DNA from: Enterobacter mori
GTDB lineage: Bacteria > Pseudomonadota > Gammaproteobacteria > Enterobacterales > Enterobacteriaceae
Direction of reading: 5' to 3'
Length of the DNA stretch: 64,000 nucleotides
NCBI RefSeq assembly: GCF_025244905.1
Contig: NZ_CP104285.1
Coordinates: forward strand, 434,001-498,000
Shown here: one piece after another, positions 20,486 to 30,855 of the stretch
How positions within the stretch are numbered: the stretch's first letter is position 1
How the letters are laid out: each line of letters opens with the position of its first letter
The notes under the pieces: generated by a model
Told to the model about the DNA's origin: nothing
The model's input: only the letters and a program-made list of their open reading frames with translations
Database searches by the model: none
Translations under genes and position numbers: made by a program

Positions 20486-21823
20486 TTACGCCGACACTTT
20501 CTCTTCCGCATCCGGAAGCTTCGGCACCAGAACGGTCGGTTTGTTATCGATGCGCGTCACCAGCAGCTGGTCGATGCGGTAGTTATCAATATCCACCACT
20601 TCAAACTTGAAGCCCGAGAACTTCACCGAGTCGGTACGTTTCGGGATTTTACGCAGCATAAACATCATAAAGCCGCCGATGGTCTCGTAGTTGCCCGACT
20701 GCGGGAACTCGTCGATATCCAACACGCGCATGACGTCTTCAATCGGCGTACCGCCGTCGATCAGCCATGAGTTTTCGTCACGCTGAACAATCTGCTCTTC
20801 CAGCCCCTGGCCTACCAGGTCGCCCATCAGCGTTGTCATTACGTCGTTCAGGGTGATGATACCCACCACCAGCGCGTATTCGTTCATGATCACCGCGAAG
20901 TCTTCTCCGGCAGTTTTGAAACTTTCCAGCGCTTCTGAGAGCGTCAGGGTGTCCGGCACAATCAGGGTATTGCGGATCTGCACGCCGCTGTTGAGGGCCA
21001 GACTCTGGTTTGCCAGCACGCGGTTCAGCAGGTCTTTGGAGTCGACGTAACCGATGATGTGGTCGATATCTTCATTACAGACCAGGAACTTAGAGTGAGG
21101 ATGCTGCGCCACTTTGTTCTTCAGGCTCTGCTCGTCTTCGTGTAAATCGAACCAGATAATGTTCTCACGGCCCGTCATAGAAGAGGGCACGGTACGTGAT
21201 TCCAGTTCGAATACGTTTTCAATCAGCTCGTGCTCCTGCTTACGCAGCACCCCGGCCAGCGCCCCGGCTTCTACAACCGCATAAATATCGTCAGAGGTGA
21301 TGTCATCTTTACGCACCATCGGCAGCTTAAAGATGCGGAAAATCACGTTTGCCAGGCCGTTGAAGAACCACACCAGCGGGCGGAACACGTACAGGCAGAA
21401 GCGCATCGGGTTGATGATACGCAAAGCCACGGCTTCTGGCGCAATCATACCGATGCGTTTCGGGGTCAGGTCTGCGAAGAGGATGAACAGGCCAGTCACC
21501 AGTGAGAAAGAGAGGATAAAGCTCAGCTGTTCGGCCAGCTCGGCGGACATGTACTGCACAAAGAGGCTATAAAACGCCGGGGAAAACGCCGCATCACCCA
21601 CGATACCGCCGAGAATGGCGACCGCGTTCAGGCCAATCTGCACCACGGTGAAGAACATGCCGGGGTTTTCCTGCATTTTCAGGATGCGCGTGGCGTTGAT
21701 GTTGCCTTCATCGGCAAGCAGCTTCAGTTTGATTTTACGGGACGCGGCCAGCGAGATCTCGGATATCGAGAAAAATGCACTGACGGCAATAAGGCAAAGT
21801 ATTACTAAAATACTGTTTAACAT
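20486..21823 (-). CDS. ytfL: CNNM/CorC-type hemolysin-related membrane protein YtfL
   Basis: The 445-residue protein has an N-terminal DUF21 (CNNM) transmembrane domain with about four membrane segments, a pair of CBS domains (about residues 205-330) and a C-terminal CorC/HlyC domain. E. coli YtfL (447 residues) has been linked to pH and polyamine/putrescine homeostasis; family members also handle Mg or Co. Substrate here is not shown by the sequence. Confidence 0.92.
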   Translation of the reverse strand: MLNSILVILCLIAVSAFFSISEISLAASRKIKLKLLADEGNINATRILKMQENPGMFFTVVQIGLNAVAILGGIVGDAAFSPAFYSLFVQYMSAELAEQLSFILSFSLVTGLFILFADLTPKRIGMIAPEAVALRIINPMRFCLYVFRPLVWFFNGLANVIFRIFKLPMVRKDDITSDDIYAVVEAGALAGVLRKQEHELIENVFELESRTVPSSMTGRENIIWFDLHEDEQSLKNKVAQHPHSKFLVCNEDIDHIIGYVDSKDLLNRVLANQSLALNSGVQIRNTLIVPDTLTLSEALESFKTAGEDFAVIMNEYALVVGIITLNDVMTTLMGDLVGQGLEEQIVQRDENSWLIDGGTPIEDVMRVLDIDEFPQSGNYETIGGFMMFMLRKIPKRTDSVKFSGFKFEVVDIDNYRIDQLLVTRIDNKPTVLVPKLPDAEEKVSA

Positions 21824-22040
21824 AGTTTATCCGGCTTCTCGCCAGATCCTCAGAAGGGGAGTTGATACCATTTGTGTGAAGACACATTGAACGTCAGCTC
21901 GTAGCGTTGAGCCGATTATTTCAGCGGGTAGTATAGCGTAAAGAGATGTAAATCTGCCAGAGGTCACATTTTGGGCAAAAAAGTGGCCGGACGGGGGGTT
22001 AATGAGGGGGAGTACATCATGAGATAGTACAGGCGTTTCC

Positions 22041-22062
22041 TGAGCGCCACGCGTGGCGCTCA
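22041..22062. repeat. 22-base perfect palindrome after msrA
   Basis: TGAGCGCCACG is followed directly by its reverse complement CGTGGCGCTCA. It lies 10 bases past the msrA stop and between msrA and ytfL, which run the same way. No T-run follows, so it is a hairpin or protein site rather than a clear intrinsic terminator. Confidence 0.6.
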
Positions 22063-22071
22063 TCCCTCTGT

Positions 22072-22713
22072 TCAGGCCAGCTGTGGCGGCAGGCAGACGC
22101 CGATGCCTCCGATTCCGCAGTAGCCATATGGGTTTTTATGCAGATATTGCTGGTGGTCGTCCTCGGCATAATAGAACGGCTTCGCGGTGGTGATTTCCGT
22201 GGTCACCTCGCGCGTATCGCCCGCGTCATGCATGGCTTTCTGAAAACGCTCAAGGCTGGCGCGCGCGGCAGCATCCTGCTCAGGGGTGAGCGGATAAATG
22301 GCCGAACGGTACTGGGTGCCGCGATCGTTACCCTGACGCATGCCCTGCGCCGGGTCGTGATTTTCCCAGAACACCTGCAGCAGTTGTTCGTAGCTGATGA
22401 TGGCCGGGTCATACACCACGCGAACCGCTTCCGCGTGACCGGTATCACCCGAGCACACTTCGCGGTAGGTTGGGTTTGGCGTGTAACCGCCGGTATAGCC
22501 TGCTGCGGTACTGTAAACACCGGGCAGCTGCCAGAACAAACGTTCAACTCCCCAGAAGCAGCCCATCGCGAACAGGGCGATCTCCATTCCATCAGGAACG
22601 TTTGTCATTGAATGGTTGTTAACGGCGTGTAAGGTCGCCACAGGCATAGGGGTGTTGCGTCCCGGTAATGCATCTGCTTGTGAAACCAGATGCTTTTTGT
22701 CGAATAAACTCAC
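22072..22713 (-). CDS. msrA: Peptide methionine-S-sulfoxide reductase A
   Basis: MsrA reduces the S epimer of methionine sulfoxide in oxidised proteins. The 213-residue product has the active-site motif [11 protein letters not shown] (Cys about residue 52) and the recycling region near the C-terminus, [14 protein letters not shown]. Length matches E. coli (212). It is divergent from tamA. Confidence 0.96.
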   Translation of the reverse strand: MSLFDKKHLVSQADALPGRNTPMPVATLHAVNNHSMTNVPDGMEIALFAMGCFWGVERLFWQLPGVYSTAAGYTGGYTPNPTYREVCSGDTGHAEAVRVVYDPAIISYEQLLQVFWENHDPAQGMRQGNDRGTQYRSAIYPLTPEQDAAARASLERFQKAMHDAGDTREVTTEITTAKPFYYAEDDHQQYLHKNPYGYCGIGGIGVCLPPQLA

Positions 22714-22937
22714 GATGGTGCCTCCCGGGTAGCGATGTTTCGGTTAAGGTTGTCACGAAGCGTTTAATTGAACACAATAAATGCGCTGAATGAGTCTAGA
22801 TTTAATCATAAGAAATATTTGGGTGTTACACCCATTTTCAACCCACGATTTGGGTTTTTGGCTAACAGGCCGTATGTTGCCGCGGAGCGGCACTGCATTT
22901 GCTTCCAGGGTGGAAACAGGGATATTCAGGAGAAAAC

Positions 22938-24671
22938 GTGACAAAAATCCGCCAGTTATGTTTGGTCAGTGTATTGCTGACAAGCGGGGTTGCCAGCGCG
23001 GCGAATGTCCGTTTGCAGGTTGAGGGGTTATCCGGGGCGCTGGAAAAAAACGTGCGCGCGCAGTTATCGACGATCCAGAGTGACGAAGTGACGCCGGACC
23101 GGCGTTTTCGCGCGCGCGTCGATGACGCCATCCGCGAAGGGCTGAAAGCGCTGGGGTATTACGAACCCACCATTGATTTCGATCTCCGCCCGCCACCAAA
23201 GAAAGGGCGTCAGGTGCTGATTGCCCGCGTCTCAGCGGGTGAGCCGGTATTGATTGGCGGTACCAACGTGGTGCTGCGCGGCGGCGCGCGTACGGATCGG
23301 GATTACCTGGATCTGCTGAGTACCCGTCCTAAAGTTGGCACCGTTCTGAATCACGGCGACTACGATCATTTTAAAAAATCCTTAACCAACGTCGCGCTAC
23401 GTAAAGGCTATTTCGACAGCCAGTTTAATAAAAGCCAGCTTGGCGTAGCGCTGGAGAGGCGTCAGGCCTTCTGGGACATCGACTACGACAGCGGTGAACG
23501 CTATCGTTTTGGCGATGTGACGTTCGAAGGATCGCAGATCCGCGAGGAGTACCTGCAAAATCTGGTGCCGTTTAAAAAAGGCGATTATTACCAGTCGAGC
23601 GATCTGGGCGAACTCAACCGCCGTTTGTCGGCAACCGGCTGGTTTAACTCGGTGATTGTCGCGCCGGAATTTGAAAAATCCCGCAAAACGAAAGTCTTGC
23701 CGCTGCACGGCGTGGTCTCTCCGCGTACCGAGAACACCATTGAAACCGGCGTCGGCTACTCCACGGACGTTGGCCCGCGCGTGAGAGCCTCGTGGAAAAA
23801 ACCGTGGATGAACTCCTACGGCCACAGCCTGACCACCAGTGTTAGCCTTTCCGCCCCAGAGCAGCAGCTGGATTTCAGCTACAAAATGCCGCTGCTGAAA
23901 AATCCGCTTGAGCAGTATTACCTTTTGCAGGGCGGTTTTAAGCGCACCGACCTGAACGATACCGAGCAGGACTCGACGACGTTTGCGGTATCACGCTTCT
24001 GGGATCTCTCCAGCGGCTGGCAGCGCGCCATTAACCTGCGCTGGAGTCTTGACCACTTTACCCAGGCCAACGTCACCAACACTACCATGCTGCTTTATCC
24101 GGGCGTGATGATCAGCCGTACCCGCTCGCGCGGCGGCCTGATGCCGACCTGGGGTGATTCACAGCGCTACTCTATCGACTACTCCAACACTATGTGGGGG
24201 TCTGACGTTGACTTCACGGTGGTGCAGGCGCAAAACGTCTGGATCCGCACGCTGTATGACAAACACCGCTTTGTGATGCGCGGCAACCTCGGCTGGATTG
24301 AAACGGGGGATTTCGAACGCGTGCCGCCCGATCTGCGCTTCTTCGCCGGGGGCGACCGCAGCATTCGTGGGTATAAGTACAAATCGATCTCGCCTGAAAA
24401 CGACAAAGGCCAGCTGACCGGGGCATCAAAACTGGCGACCGGCTCGCTGGAGTATCAGTACAACGTCAGCGGCAAGTGGTGGGGCGCCATGTTTGTCGAC
24501 GGCGGTGAAGCGGTGAACGATATCCGCCGCAGCGATTTCAAAACCGGCGCGGGCGTCGGCGTGCGCTGGCAGTCTCCCGTCGGGCCCATCAAGCTCGATT
24601 TCGCCGTGCCGGTGGGCGACAAAGACGAACACGGTTTACAGTTTTACATCGGTCTGGGGCCTGAATTATGA
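22938..24671 (+). CDS. tamA: Autotransporter assembly outer membrane protein TamA
   Basis: TamA is the outer membrane BamA homologue of the translocation and assembly module. It has a signal peptide, three POTRA domains (about residues 22-265) and a 16-strand barrel with the conserved [16 protein letters not shown] loop motif. The GTG at 22938 behind CAGGAGAAAAC is chosen because it gives 577 residues, the E. coli length; an upstream ATG at 22899 would spoil the signal peptide. tamB overlaps its last 4 bases. Confidence 0.96.
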   Translation: MTKIRQLCLVSVLLTSGVASAANVRLQVEGLSGALEKNVRAQLSTIQSDEVTPDRRFRARVDDAIREGLKALGYYEPTIDFDLRPPPKKGRQVLIARVSAGEPVLIGGTNVVLRGGARTDRDYLDLLSTRPKVGTVLNHGDYDHFKKSLTNVALRKGYFDSQFNKSQLGVALERRQAFWDIDYDSGERYRFGDVTFEGSQIREEYLQNLVPFKKGDYYQSSDLGELNRRLSATGWFNSVIVAPEFEKSRKTKVLPLHGVVSPRTENTIETGVGYSTDVGPRVRASWKKPWMNSYGHSLTTSVSLSAPEQQLDFSYKMPLLKNPLEQYYLLQGGFKRTDLNDTEQDSTTFAVSRFWDLSSGWQRAINLRWSLDHFTQANVTNTTMLLYPGVMISRTRSRGGLMPTWGDSQRYSIDYSNTMWGSDVDFTVVQAQNVWIRTLYDKHRFVMRGNLGWIETGDFERVPPDLRFFAGGDRSIRGYKYKSISPENDKGQLTGASKLATGSLEYQYNVSGKWWGAMFVDGGEAVNDIRRSDFKTGAGVGVRWQSPVGPIKLDFAVPVGDKDEHGLQFYIGLGPEL

Positions 24672-27600
24672 GTTTATGGAAGAAGATAAGCCTCGGCGTA
24701 CTGATTTTTATCGTTCTGCTGCTCGGCACGGTGGCGTTTCTGGTGGGTACCACCACCGGCCTGCATCTGCTGTTTAACGCTGCGAACCGCTGGGTGCCGG
24801 GGCTGGAAATTGGCCAGGTGACGGGCGGCTGGCGCGACCTGCGTTTGAAGAACATTCGTTATGAGCAGCCGGGCGTGGCCGTTAATGCAGGCGAATTCCA
24901 CCTTGCCGTGAAGCTGGGCTGCCTGCGGGACAGCAAGCTCTGCGTGAACGATCTGTCGCTAAAAGATGTTAACGTCGCGATAGATTCGAAAAAAATGCCG
25001 AAGTCTGCGCCGGTCGAGGAAGAGGACAGCGGACCGCTGAATCTTTCCACACCGTACCCGATTGCGCTCTATCGGGTGGCGCTGGATAACGTCAATATCA
25101 AAATCGACGACACCACTGTGTCCGTGATGGATTTCACCTCCGGCCTGCGCTGGCAGGAGAAAAACCTCACCCTGACGCCAACGTCCCTGCAGGGGCTGCT
25201 GATTGCGCTACCGAAAGTGGCCGACGTGGCGCAGGAAGAGATTGTCGAGCCGAAGATCCAGAACCCGCAGCCGGAAGAAAAGCCGCTGGGTGAAACGCTG
25301 AAAGATCTCTTCTCGAAACCGGTTCTGCCGGAGATGACCGACGTGCATCTGCCGCTGAACCTCAACATTGAGGAATTCAAAGGCGAACAGCTGCGTCTGA
25401 CGGGCGATACCGACCTGACGGTCTATAACATGCTGCTGAAAGTCAGCAGCATTGACGGCAACATGAAGCTCGACGCGCTGGATATCGACACCAATCAGGG
25501 CTCTGTCAATGCGTCAGGGAATGCCCTGCTGCGCGACAACTGGCCGGTGGATATCACCCTCAATAGCGCCCTGAACATCGATCCGCTGAAAGGCGAAAAG
25601 GTGAAGGTCAAAGTAGGCGGGGCGCTGCGCGAGAAGCTGGACGTCGGGGTCAATCTCTCCGGCCCGGTGGATATGGTGCTGCGTGGGCAAACCCAGCTGG
25701 CAGAAGCCGGTTTACCGCTCAACCTGGAGATTGTCAGCAAGCAGCTTTACTGGCCGTTCACCGGCGAAAAACAGTTCCAGGCCGATGACCTGAAGCTGAA
25801 GCTGAGCGGCAAGATGACCGACTACACGCTCTCGTTCCGCACCGCGGTGAAGGGGCAGGGCGTGCCGCCCGCGAACATTACCCTCGATGCAAAAGGCAAC
25901 GAACAGCAGGTTAACCTCGACAAGCTGACCGTCGCGGTGCTGGAGGGCAAAACCGAGCTGACCGCGCTGCTCGACTGGCAGCAGGCAATCAGCTGGCGCG
26001 GCGAGCTGAAGCTGACGGGCATTAACACCGCCAAAGAGGTGCCGGACTGGCCGTCGAAACTGGACGGTCTGATTAAAACCCGCGGTAGCCTGTACGGCGG
26101 CACCTGGCAGATGGACGTACCGGAAATCAAGCTCACCGGGAACGTGAAGCAGAACAAGATAAACGTTGAAGGCTCGGTGAAAGGCAACAGCTACCTGCAG
26201 TGGGTGATCCCGGGGCTGCACGTGGCGCTGGGCCGCAACACGGCGGATATCAAAGGCGAGTTGGGGGTTAAAGATCTCAACCTTGACGCCACCATCGACG
26301 CGCCGAATCTGGATAACGCCCTGCCGGGTCTGGGCGGCACGGCGAAGGGGCTCGTGAAGGTGCGCGGCACGGTAGACGCGCCGCAGCTGCTGGCGGACAT
26401 TACCGCCAATAACCTGCGCTGGCAGGAGCTGAGCGTTGCCCGCGTCCGCGTGGAAGGGGATGTGAAATCCACCGATCAGATCGGCGGTAACCTGAACCTG
26501 CGCGTGGAGCGCATTTCTCAGCCGGACGTGAACATTAACCTGGTCACCCTCGACGCCAAAGGCAACGAGAAGCAGCACGATCTCCAGCTGCGCGTGCAGG
26601 GCGAGCCGGTCTCAGGCCAGCTCCACCTGACCGGCAGCTTTGACCGCAAAGAAGCGCGCTGGAAAGGGACGCTGGATAACACGCGTTTCAATACACCGGT
26701 CGGGCCGCTGGCGCTGTCGCGCTCCATCGCGCTGGACTACCGCAACGCCGAGCAGAAGATCAGCATTGGGCCACACTGCTGGACCAACCCGAATGCGGAA
26801 CTGTGCGTGCCGCAGACCATCGATGCGGGCGCGGAAGGGCGCGCGCAGATCAACCTCAACCGCTTCGATCTGGCGATGCTGAAGCCGTTTATGCCGGATA
26901 CGACCCAGGCCAGCGGCGTCTTCAGCGGGAAAGCCGATGTGGCCTGGGACACCACCAAAGAGGGGCTGCCGCAGGGCAGCGTGACGCTCTCCGGGCGTAA
27001 CGTGAAGGTGACGCAGGAGGTGAACGATGCGCCGCTGCCGGTGGCGTTTGATACCCTGAACCTGAGTGCCGATCTGCATAACAATCGCGCACAGCTGGGG
27101 TGGACAATCCGCCTGACCAACAACGGTCAGTTGGACGGTCAGGTCCAGATTACCGATCCGCAGGGACGGCGTAATCTGGGCGGCAACGTTAACATTCGTA
27201 ATTTCAACCTGGCGATGGTGAACCCGATTTTCGCACGCGGGGAAAAAGCCGAGGGCATGCTGAACGCTAATCTGCGCCTGGCTGGCAACGCGCAAAGCCC
27301 GCAGCTGTTCGGTCAGATGCGGCTCAGCGGCGTGGATATCGACGGCAACTTCATGCCGTTTGACATGCAGCCCAGCCAGATCGCGATGAACTTCAACGGC
27401 ATGAGCTCGACGCTGAGCGGCTCGGTGCTGACCCAGCAGGGGCAAATTAACCTGAGCGGTGATGCTGACTGGAGCCAGCTTGATAACTGGCGCGCACGCA
27501 TCGCGGCGAAGGGGAGCCGGGTACGCATCACCGTACCGCCGATGGTGCGCCTGGACGTCTCACCTGACGTCGTCTTTGAGGCGACACCGAGCCTGTTCAC

Positions 27601-28444
27601 TCTGGACGGTCGCGTCGACGTGCCGTGGGCGCGCATCGTGGTTCACGACGTGCCGGAAAGTGCGGTCGGCGTCTCAAGTGATGAAGTTATGCTCAATGAA
27701 AATCTGAAACCTGTTGAACAACAGAGCGCAGGCATACCAATCAATAGTAATCTTATCGTGCACGTGGGGAATAACGTGCGGTTGGATGCGTTTGGGCTGA
27801 AGGCGAGGCTCACGGGCGACCTGAAGGTGGCGCAGGATAAACAAGGGCTTGGCCTCAACGGGCAGATCAATATCCCTGAAGGGCGTTTCCATGCCTATGG
27901 TCAGGATCTGATTGTCCGCAAAGGCGAGCTGCTGTTCTCCGGTCCACCCGATCAGCCTCTGTTGAACATCGAAGCGATTCGTAACCCGGAAGCGACGGAA
28001 AATGACGTTATTGCTGGCGTTCGCGTCACCGGTTCGGCTGACGAACCGAAAGCGGAGATCTTCTCTGACCCGGCGATGTCGCAGCAGGAAGCCCTCTCTT
28101 ATCTGCTGCGTGGACAAGGTCTGGACAGCGGACAAAGCGACAGTGCGGCGATGACCTCGATGTTAGTGGGTCTGGGGGTTGCACAAAGTGGGCAGGTTGT
28201 GGGTAAAATCGGCGAGACGTTCGGCGTAAGCAATCTGGCGCTGGACACCCAGGGCGTGGGTGACTCCTCGCAGGTGGTGGTCAGCGGCTATGTACTGCCG
28301 GGTCTGCAGGTAAAATATGGTGTGGGGATCTTTGACTCACTGGCAACACTCACGTTACGCTATCGCCTGATGCCTAAGCTATATCTGGAAGCAGTGTCCG
28401 GCGTAGACCAGGCACTTGATCTGCTCTATCAGTTTGAGTTTTAG
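24668..28444 (+). CDS. tamB: Translocation and assembly module inner membrane protein TamB
   Basis: TamB is a very long AsmA-like protein that spans the periplasm from an N-terminal membrane anchor ([20 protein letters not shown]) to TamA; it serves outer membrane protein assembly and, with YhdP and YdbH, phospholipid transport. The 1258-residue product is full length (E. coli 1259). The bulk is repetitive beta strands forming a hydrophobic groove, and the C-terminal DUF490 domain ends in a typical outer membrane-type YQFEF. The ATGA overlap with tamA couples translation. Confidence 0.97.
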   Translation: MSLWKKISLGVLIFIVLLLGTVAFLVGTTTGLHLLFNAANRWVPGLEIGQVTGGWRDLRLKNIRYEQPGVAVNAGEFHLAVKLGCLRDSKLCVNDLSLKDVNVAIDSKKMPKSAPVEEEDSGPLNLSTPYPIALYRVALDNVNIKIDDTTVSVMDFTSGLRWQEKNLTLTPTSLQGLLIALPKVADVAQEEIVEPKIQNPQPEEKPLGETLKDLFSKPVLPEMTDVHLPLNLNIEEFKGEQLRLTGDTDLTVYNMLLKVSSIDGNMKLDALDIDTNQGSVNASGNALLRDNWPVDITLNSALNIDPLKGEKVKVKVGGALREKLDVGVNLSGPVDMVLRGQTQLAEAGLPLNLEIVSKQLYWPFTGEKQFQADDLKLKLSGKMTDYTLSFRTAVKGQGVPPANITLDAKGNEQQVNLDKLTVAVLEGKTELTALLDWQQAISWRGELKLTGINTAKEVPDWPSKLDGLIKTRGSLYGGTWQMDVPEIKLTGNVKQNKINVEGSVKGNSYLQWVIPGLHVALGRNTADIKGELGVKDLNLDATIDAPNLDNALPGLGGTAKGLVKVRGTVDAPQLLADITANNLRWQELSVARVRVEGDVKSTDQIGGNLNLRVERISQPDVNINLVTLDAKGNEKQHDLQLRVQGEPVSGQLHLTGSFDRKEARWKGTLDNTRFNTPVGPLALSRSIALDYRNAEQKISIGPHCWTNPNAELCVPQTIDAGAEGRAQINLNRFDLAMLKPFMPDTTQASGVFSGKADVAWDTTKEGLPQGSVTLSGRNVKVTQEVNDAPLPVAFDTLNLSADLHNNRAQLGWTIRLTNNGQLDGQVQITDPQGRRNLGGNVNIRNFNLAMVNPIFARGEKAEGMLNANLRLAGNAQSPQLFGQMRLSGVDIDGNFMPFDMQPSQIAMNFNGMSSTLSGSVLTQQGQINLSGDADWSQLDNWRARIAAKGSRVRITVPPMVRLDVSPDVVFEATPSLFTLDGRVDVPWARIVVHDVPESAVGVSSDEVMLNENLKPVEQQSAGIPINSNLIVHVGNNVRLDAFGLKARLTGDLKVAQDKQGLGLNGQINIPEGRFHAYGQDLIVRKGELLFSGPPDQPLLNIEAIRNPEATENDVIAGVRVTGSADEPKAEIFSDPAMSQQEALSYLLRGQGLDSGQSDSAAMTSMLVGLGVAQSGQVVGKIGETFGVSNLALDTQGVGDSSQVVVSGYVLPGLQVKYGVGIFDSLATLTLRYRLMPKLYLEAVSGVDQALDLLYQFEF

Positions 28445-28446
28445 CA

Positions 28447-28791
28447 ATGCGAATATTTGTCTACGGCAGTTTACGAACCAAGCAAGGCAACAGTCACTGG
28501 ATGACCAATGCCTTGCTGCTGGGGAATTACAATATCGAGAACTACCAGTTGTACAGTCTGGGCCACTATCCAGGCGCGGTTCCGGGGGAAGGAACAGTAC
28601 AGGGTGAAGTTTATCGTATTGACAATGCTACGCTTGCCGAACTTGATGCCTTGCGCACCAGGGGCGGTGAATATGCACGCCAGTTGATCCAGACGCCGTA
28701 CGGAAGTGCGTGGATGTACGTCTACCAGCGTCCGGTCGACGGGTTAACGCGGATTGTAAGCGGTAATTGGTTAGACAGAGACCAGTACTGA
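28447..28791 (+). CDS. ytfP: Gamma-glutamylcyclotransferase-family protein YtfP
   Basis: The 114-residue protein has the GGCT/AIG2 fold start MRIFVYGSLRTKQGNSHWM, with the YGSL substrate motif and a Glu in the DALRTRGGEYAR region. Its true substrate is unknown. It follows tamB by 2 bases and ends the operon at a strong terminator. Confidence 0.93.
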   Translation: MRIFVYGSLRTKQGNSHWMTNALLLGNYNIENYQLYSLGHYPGAVPGEGTVQGEVYRIDNATLAELDALRTRGGEYARQLIQTPYGSAWMYVYQRPVDGLTRIVSGNWLDRDQY

Positions 28792-28792
28792 T

Positions 28793-28830
28793 AAACGACA
28801 ACGCCACCGTGAGGTGGCGTTGTCGTTTTT
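28793..28830 (+). terminator. Intrinsic terminator after ytfP
   Basis: A 16-base perfect stem, AAACGACAACGCCACC with GGTGGCGTTGTCGTTT, and a GTGA loop are followed by TT. Confidence 0.92.
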
Positions 28831-28839
28831 GCGCCTCTT

Positions 28840-28865
28840 GCCGGGTAAGCGTAGCGCCGCCGGGC
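28840..28865. repeat. Short REP palindrome
   Basis: GCCGGGTAAGCGTAGCGCC followed by GCCGGGC is a shortened REP unit between the terminators of ytfP and ppa. Confidence 0.65.
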
Positions 28866-28877
28866 GAAACTCTCCAG

Positions 28878-28907
28878 CCAAAAAAAAGCCCCGACTCGCG
28901 GGGCTTT
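28878..28907 (-). terminator. Intrinsic terminator after ppa
   Basis: On the minus strand AAAGCCCCG-cgagt-CGGGGCTTT is followed by a long T-run (28887-28879), 18 bases past the ppa stop. Confidence 0.92.
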
Positions 28908-28925
28908 ATTGATCGGCAGTAAGAA

Positions 28926-29456
28926 TTACTTCTTAGCAGCGCGCTCGAAAGAGGCGATGATTTCTGCTTTCGCCGCTTCAGCGTTGTCCCAGCCGTCAAC
29001 CTTAACCCACTTGCCTTTTTCGAGGTCTTTGTAGTGCTCGAAGAAGTGGCTGATCTGCGCTTTCAGCAGTTCTGGCAGGTCGTTCACATCTTTAATGTGA
29101 TCGTACTCTTTGCTCAGCTTGGTGTGCGGTACCGCAACCAGTTTCGCATCTTCACCCGCTTCGTCGGTCATTTTCAGCACGCCAACTGGACGGCAGCGAA
29201 TGACGGAGCCTGGCTGCAGTGGGTATGGCGTTGGGACCAGCACGTCAACCGGATCTCCGTCCAGAGACAGGGTGTTGTTGATGTAACCGTAGTTGCACGG
29301 GTAGAACATCGCGGTAGACATAAAGCGGTCAACGAACAGCGCACCAGTGTCTTTGTCGATTTCATATTTGATAGGATCTGCGTTAGCCGGAATTTCGATA
29401 ACTACGTAGATGTCTTCTGGCAGTTCTTTACCCGCAGGGACGTTGAGTAAGCTCAT
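28926..29456 (-). CDS. ppa: Inorganic pyrophosphatase
   Basis: Ppa hydrolyses pyrophosphate and drives biosynthetic reactions forward; it is essential in E. coli. The 176-residue protein has the family signature DGDPVDVLV and the [19 protein letters not shown] region. The ATG at 29456 behind AAAGGACACCGAC gives the E. coli length; the frame stays open upstream into the ytfQ promoter region but lacks a ribosome site there. It is divergent from ytfQ. The E. coli chpSB toxin genes are absent from this gap. Confidence 0.97.
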   Translation of the reverse strand: MSLLNVPAGKELPEDIYVVIEIPANADPIKYEIDKDTGALFVDRFMSTAMFYPCNYGYINNTLSLDGDPVDVLVPTPYPLQPGSVIRCRPVGVLKMTDEAGEDAKLVAVPHTKLSKEYDHIKDVNDLPELLKAQISHFFEHYKDLEKGKWVKVDGWDNAEAAKAEIIASFERAAKK

Positions 29457-29619
29457 GTCGGTGTCCTTTAAAATGGATGGTAAACAAGTGGCAGGTATTA
29501 TAGCCAACTCGCGCTGAATGTCTCCGCCTGTTTTCGCCATCTCCCCTCGTTAACACTACTTTTCAGACCGTTTCCATGACAGGAAAATCCATAAACTCAG
29601 CCGCATTTTTAATGGTGGA

Positions 29620-29635
29620 ATGAAAGCGATTACAA
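29620..29635 (+). promoter_or_regulatory. GalR/LacI-type operator upstream of ytfQ
   Basis: ATGAAAGCGATTACAA fits the GalR/GalS-type pattern TGnAAnCGnTTnCA exactly. It lies about 146 bases before ytfQ, a galactofuranose importer gene, in the 309-base gap shared with ppa. Which regulator binds is an inference. Confidence 0.6.
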
Positions 29636-29669
29636 ACTTGTGATTAACGTTTTATTCACTTTTCTGAAG

Positions 29670-29711
29670 TGTGATGTAACGCAATTCGTTACATATTTCA
29701 TTGGCTATAGT
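29670..29711 (+). promoter_or_regulatory. ytfQ promoter with half CRP site
   Basis: TATAGT (29706-29711) is a good -10 without a -35. TGTGA at 29670-29674 opens a CRP-like site whose right half is degenerate and which would be centred near -40, as in class II CRP promoters. Confidence 0.45.
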
Positions 29712-29765
29712 CATTTCGCAGAACATCTTTTAGCCAACAATAACTCACCCTACGAGGACGTTCAT

Positions 29766-30722
29766 ATGTGGAAGCGCTTACTTCTTGTCACAGCAGTTTC
29801 GGCAGCCATGTCGTCTATGGCGATAGCCGCACCTTTAACCGTAGGTTTTTCGCAAGTCGGCTCTGAATCCGGCTGGCGCGCGGCAGAAACCAACGTAGCG
29901 AAAAGCGAGGCCCAGAAACGCGGGATCACGCTGAAAATCGCCGATGGTCAGCAAAAACAAGAGAACCAGATCAAAGCCGTACGCTCCTTTATCGCCCAGG
30001 GCGTAGATGCCATCTTTATTGCGCCCGTCGTGGCGACCGGCTGGGAGCCCGTGCTGAAGGAAGCGAAAGACGCGGAGATCCCGGTCTTCCTGCTCGATCG
30101 TTCCATTGATGTAAAAGACAAATCTCTCTATATGACCACCGTGACGGCCAATAACGTTCTTGAAGGACAGTTGATTGGTGACTGGCTGGTGAAACAGGTT
30201 GACGGAAAGCCGTGTAACGTCGTTGAACTGCAGGGCACCGTCGGGGCGAGCGTGGCCATCGACCGTAAGAAAGGCTTTGCTGAAGCTATCGCCAAAGCGC
30301 CAAACATCAAAATTATCCGTTCTCAGTCCGGTGACTTTACCCGCAGTAAGGGCAAAGAGGTCATGGAAAGCTTTATCAAGGCTGAAAACAACGGCAAGAA
30401 CATCTGCATGGTTTACGCCCACAACGATGACATGGTGATCGGTGCGATTCAGGCGATTAAAGAAGCGGGTCTGAAGCCGGGCAAAGATATCCTCACCGGC
30501 TCTATCGACGGCGTGCCGGACATCTACAAAGCGATGATCGACGGCGAAGCGAACGCCAGCGTGGAGCTGACGCCAAACATGGCGGGCCCGGCATTCGACG
30601 CGCTGGAGAAATTCAAGAAAGACGGCACGATGCCGGAGAAAGTGACGGTCACCAAGTCCACGCTCTACCTGCCTGACACGGCGAAAGAAGAGTTAGAGAA
30701 GAAGAAAAATATGGGCTACTAA
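29766..30722 (+). CDS. ytfQ: Galactofuranose ABC transporter periplasmic binding protein
   Basis: YtfQ binds furanose forms of galactose and arabinose for the YtfQRT-YjfF importer. The 318-residue product starts with a signal peptide (MWKRLLLVTAVSAAMSSMAIA) and has the two-lobe periplasmic-binding-protein type 1 fold (FSQVGSESGWRAAETNVAKS; VYAHNDDMVIGAIQAI). The ATG at 29766 gives the E. coli length. A repeat element separates it from ytfR. Confidence 0.96.
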   Translation: MWKRLLLVTAVSAAMSSMAIAAPLTVGFSQVGSESGWRAAETNVAKSEAQKRGITLKIADGQQKQENQIKAVRSFIAQGVDAIFIAPVVATGWEPVLKEAKDAEIPVFLLDRSIDVKDKSLYMTTVTANNVLEGQLIGDWLVKQVDGKPCNVVELQGTVGASVAIDRKKGFAEAIAKAPNIKIIRSQSGDFTRSKGKEVMESFIKAENNGKNICMVYAHNDDMVIGAIQAIKEAGLKPGKDILTGSIDGVPDIYKAMIDGEANASVELTPNMAGPAFDALEKFKKDGTMPEKVTVTKSTLYLPDTAKEELEKKKNMGY

Positions 30723-30729
30723 GCCCTCG

Positions 30730-30849
30730 CCCCTCACCCCAGCCCTCTCCCCGGAGGGGAGAGGGGGAAAGGCAGGGCGGAGCTGGATATTAACAATTGG
30801 CACGACATAGTCCCCTCTCCCCTCCGGGGAGAGGGTCAGGGTGAGGGGA
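30730..30849. repeat. Paired CCCTCTCCCC-family repeat inside the ytfQ-ytfR gap
   Basis: CCCCTCACCCC plus the hairpin CCCTCTCCCCGGAGGGGAGAGGG (30743-30765) is mirrored by a second hairpin and GGGTGAGGGG at its right end. The right end runs straight into GAGGGGAGGACAT before the ytfR ATG. The element can fold as two small hairpins or one large one. Confidence 0.8.
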
Positions 30850-30855
30850 GGACAT

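Noticed and set aside
25712..26578. 288-codon open frame on the minus strand inside tamB
   Set aside because: It lies wholly opposite tamB, has a His/Arg/Gln-rich composition typical of antisense frames in GC-rich genes, and no ribosome site.
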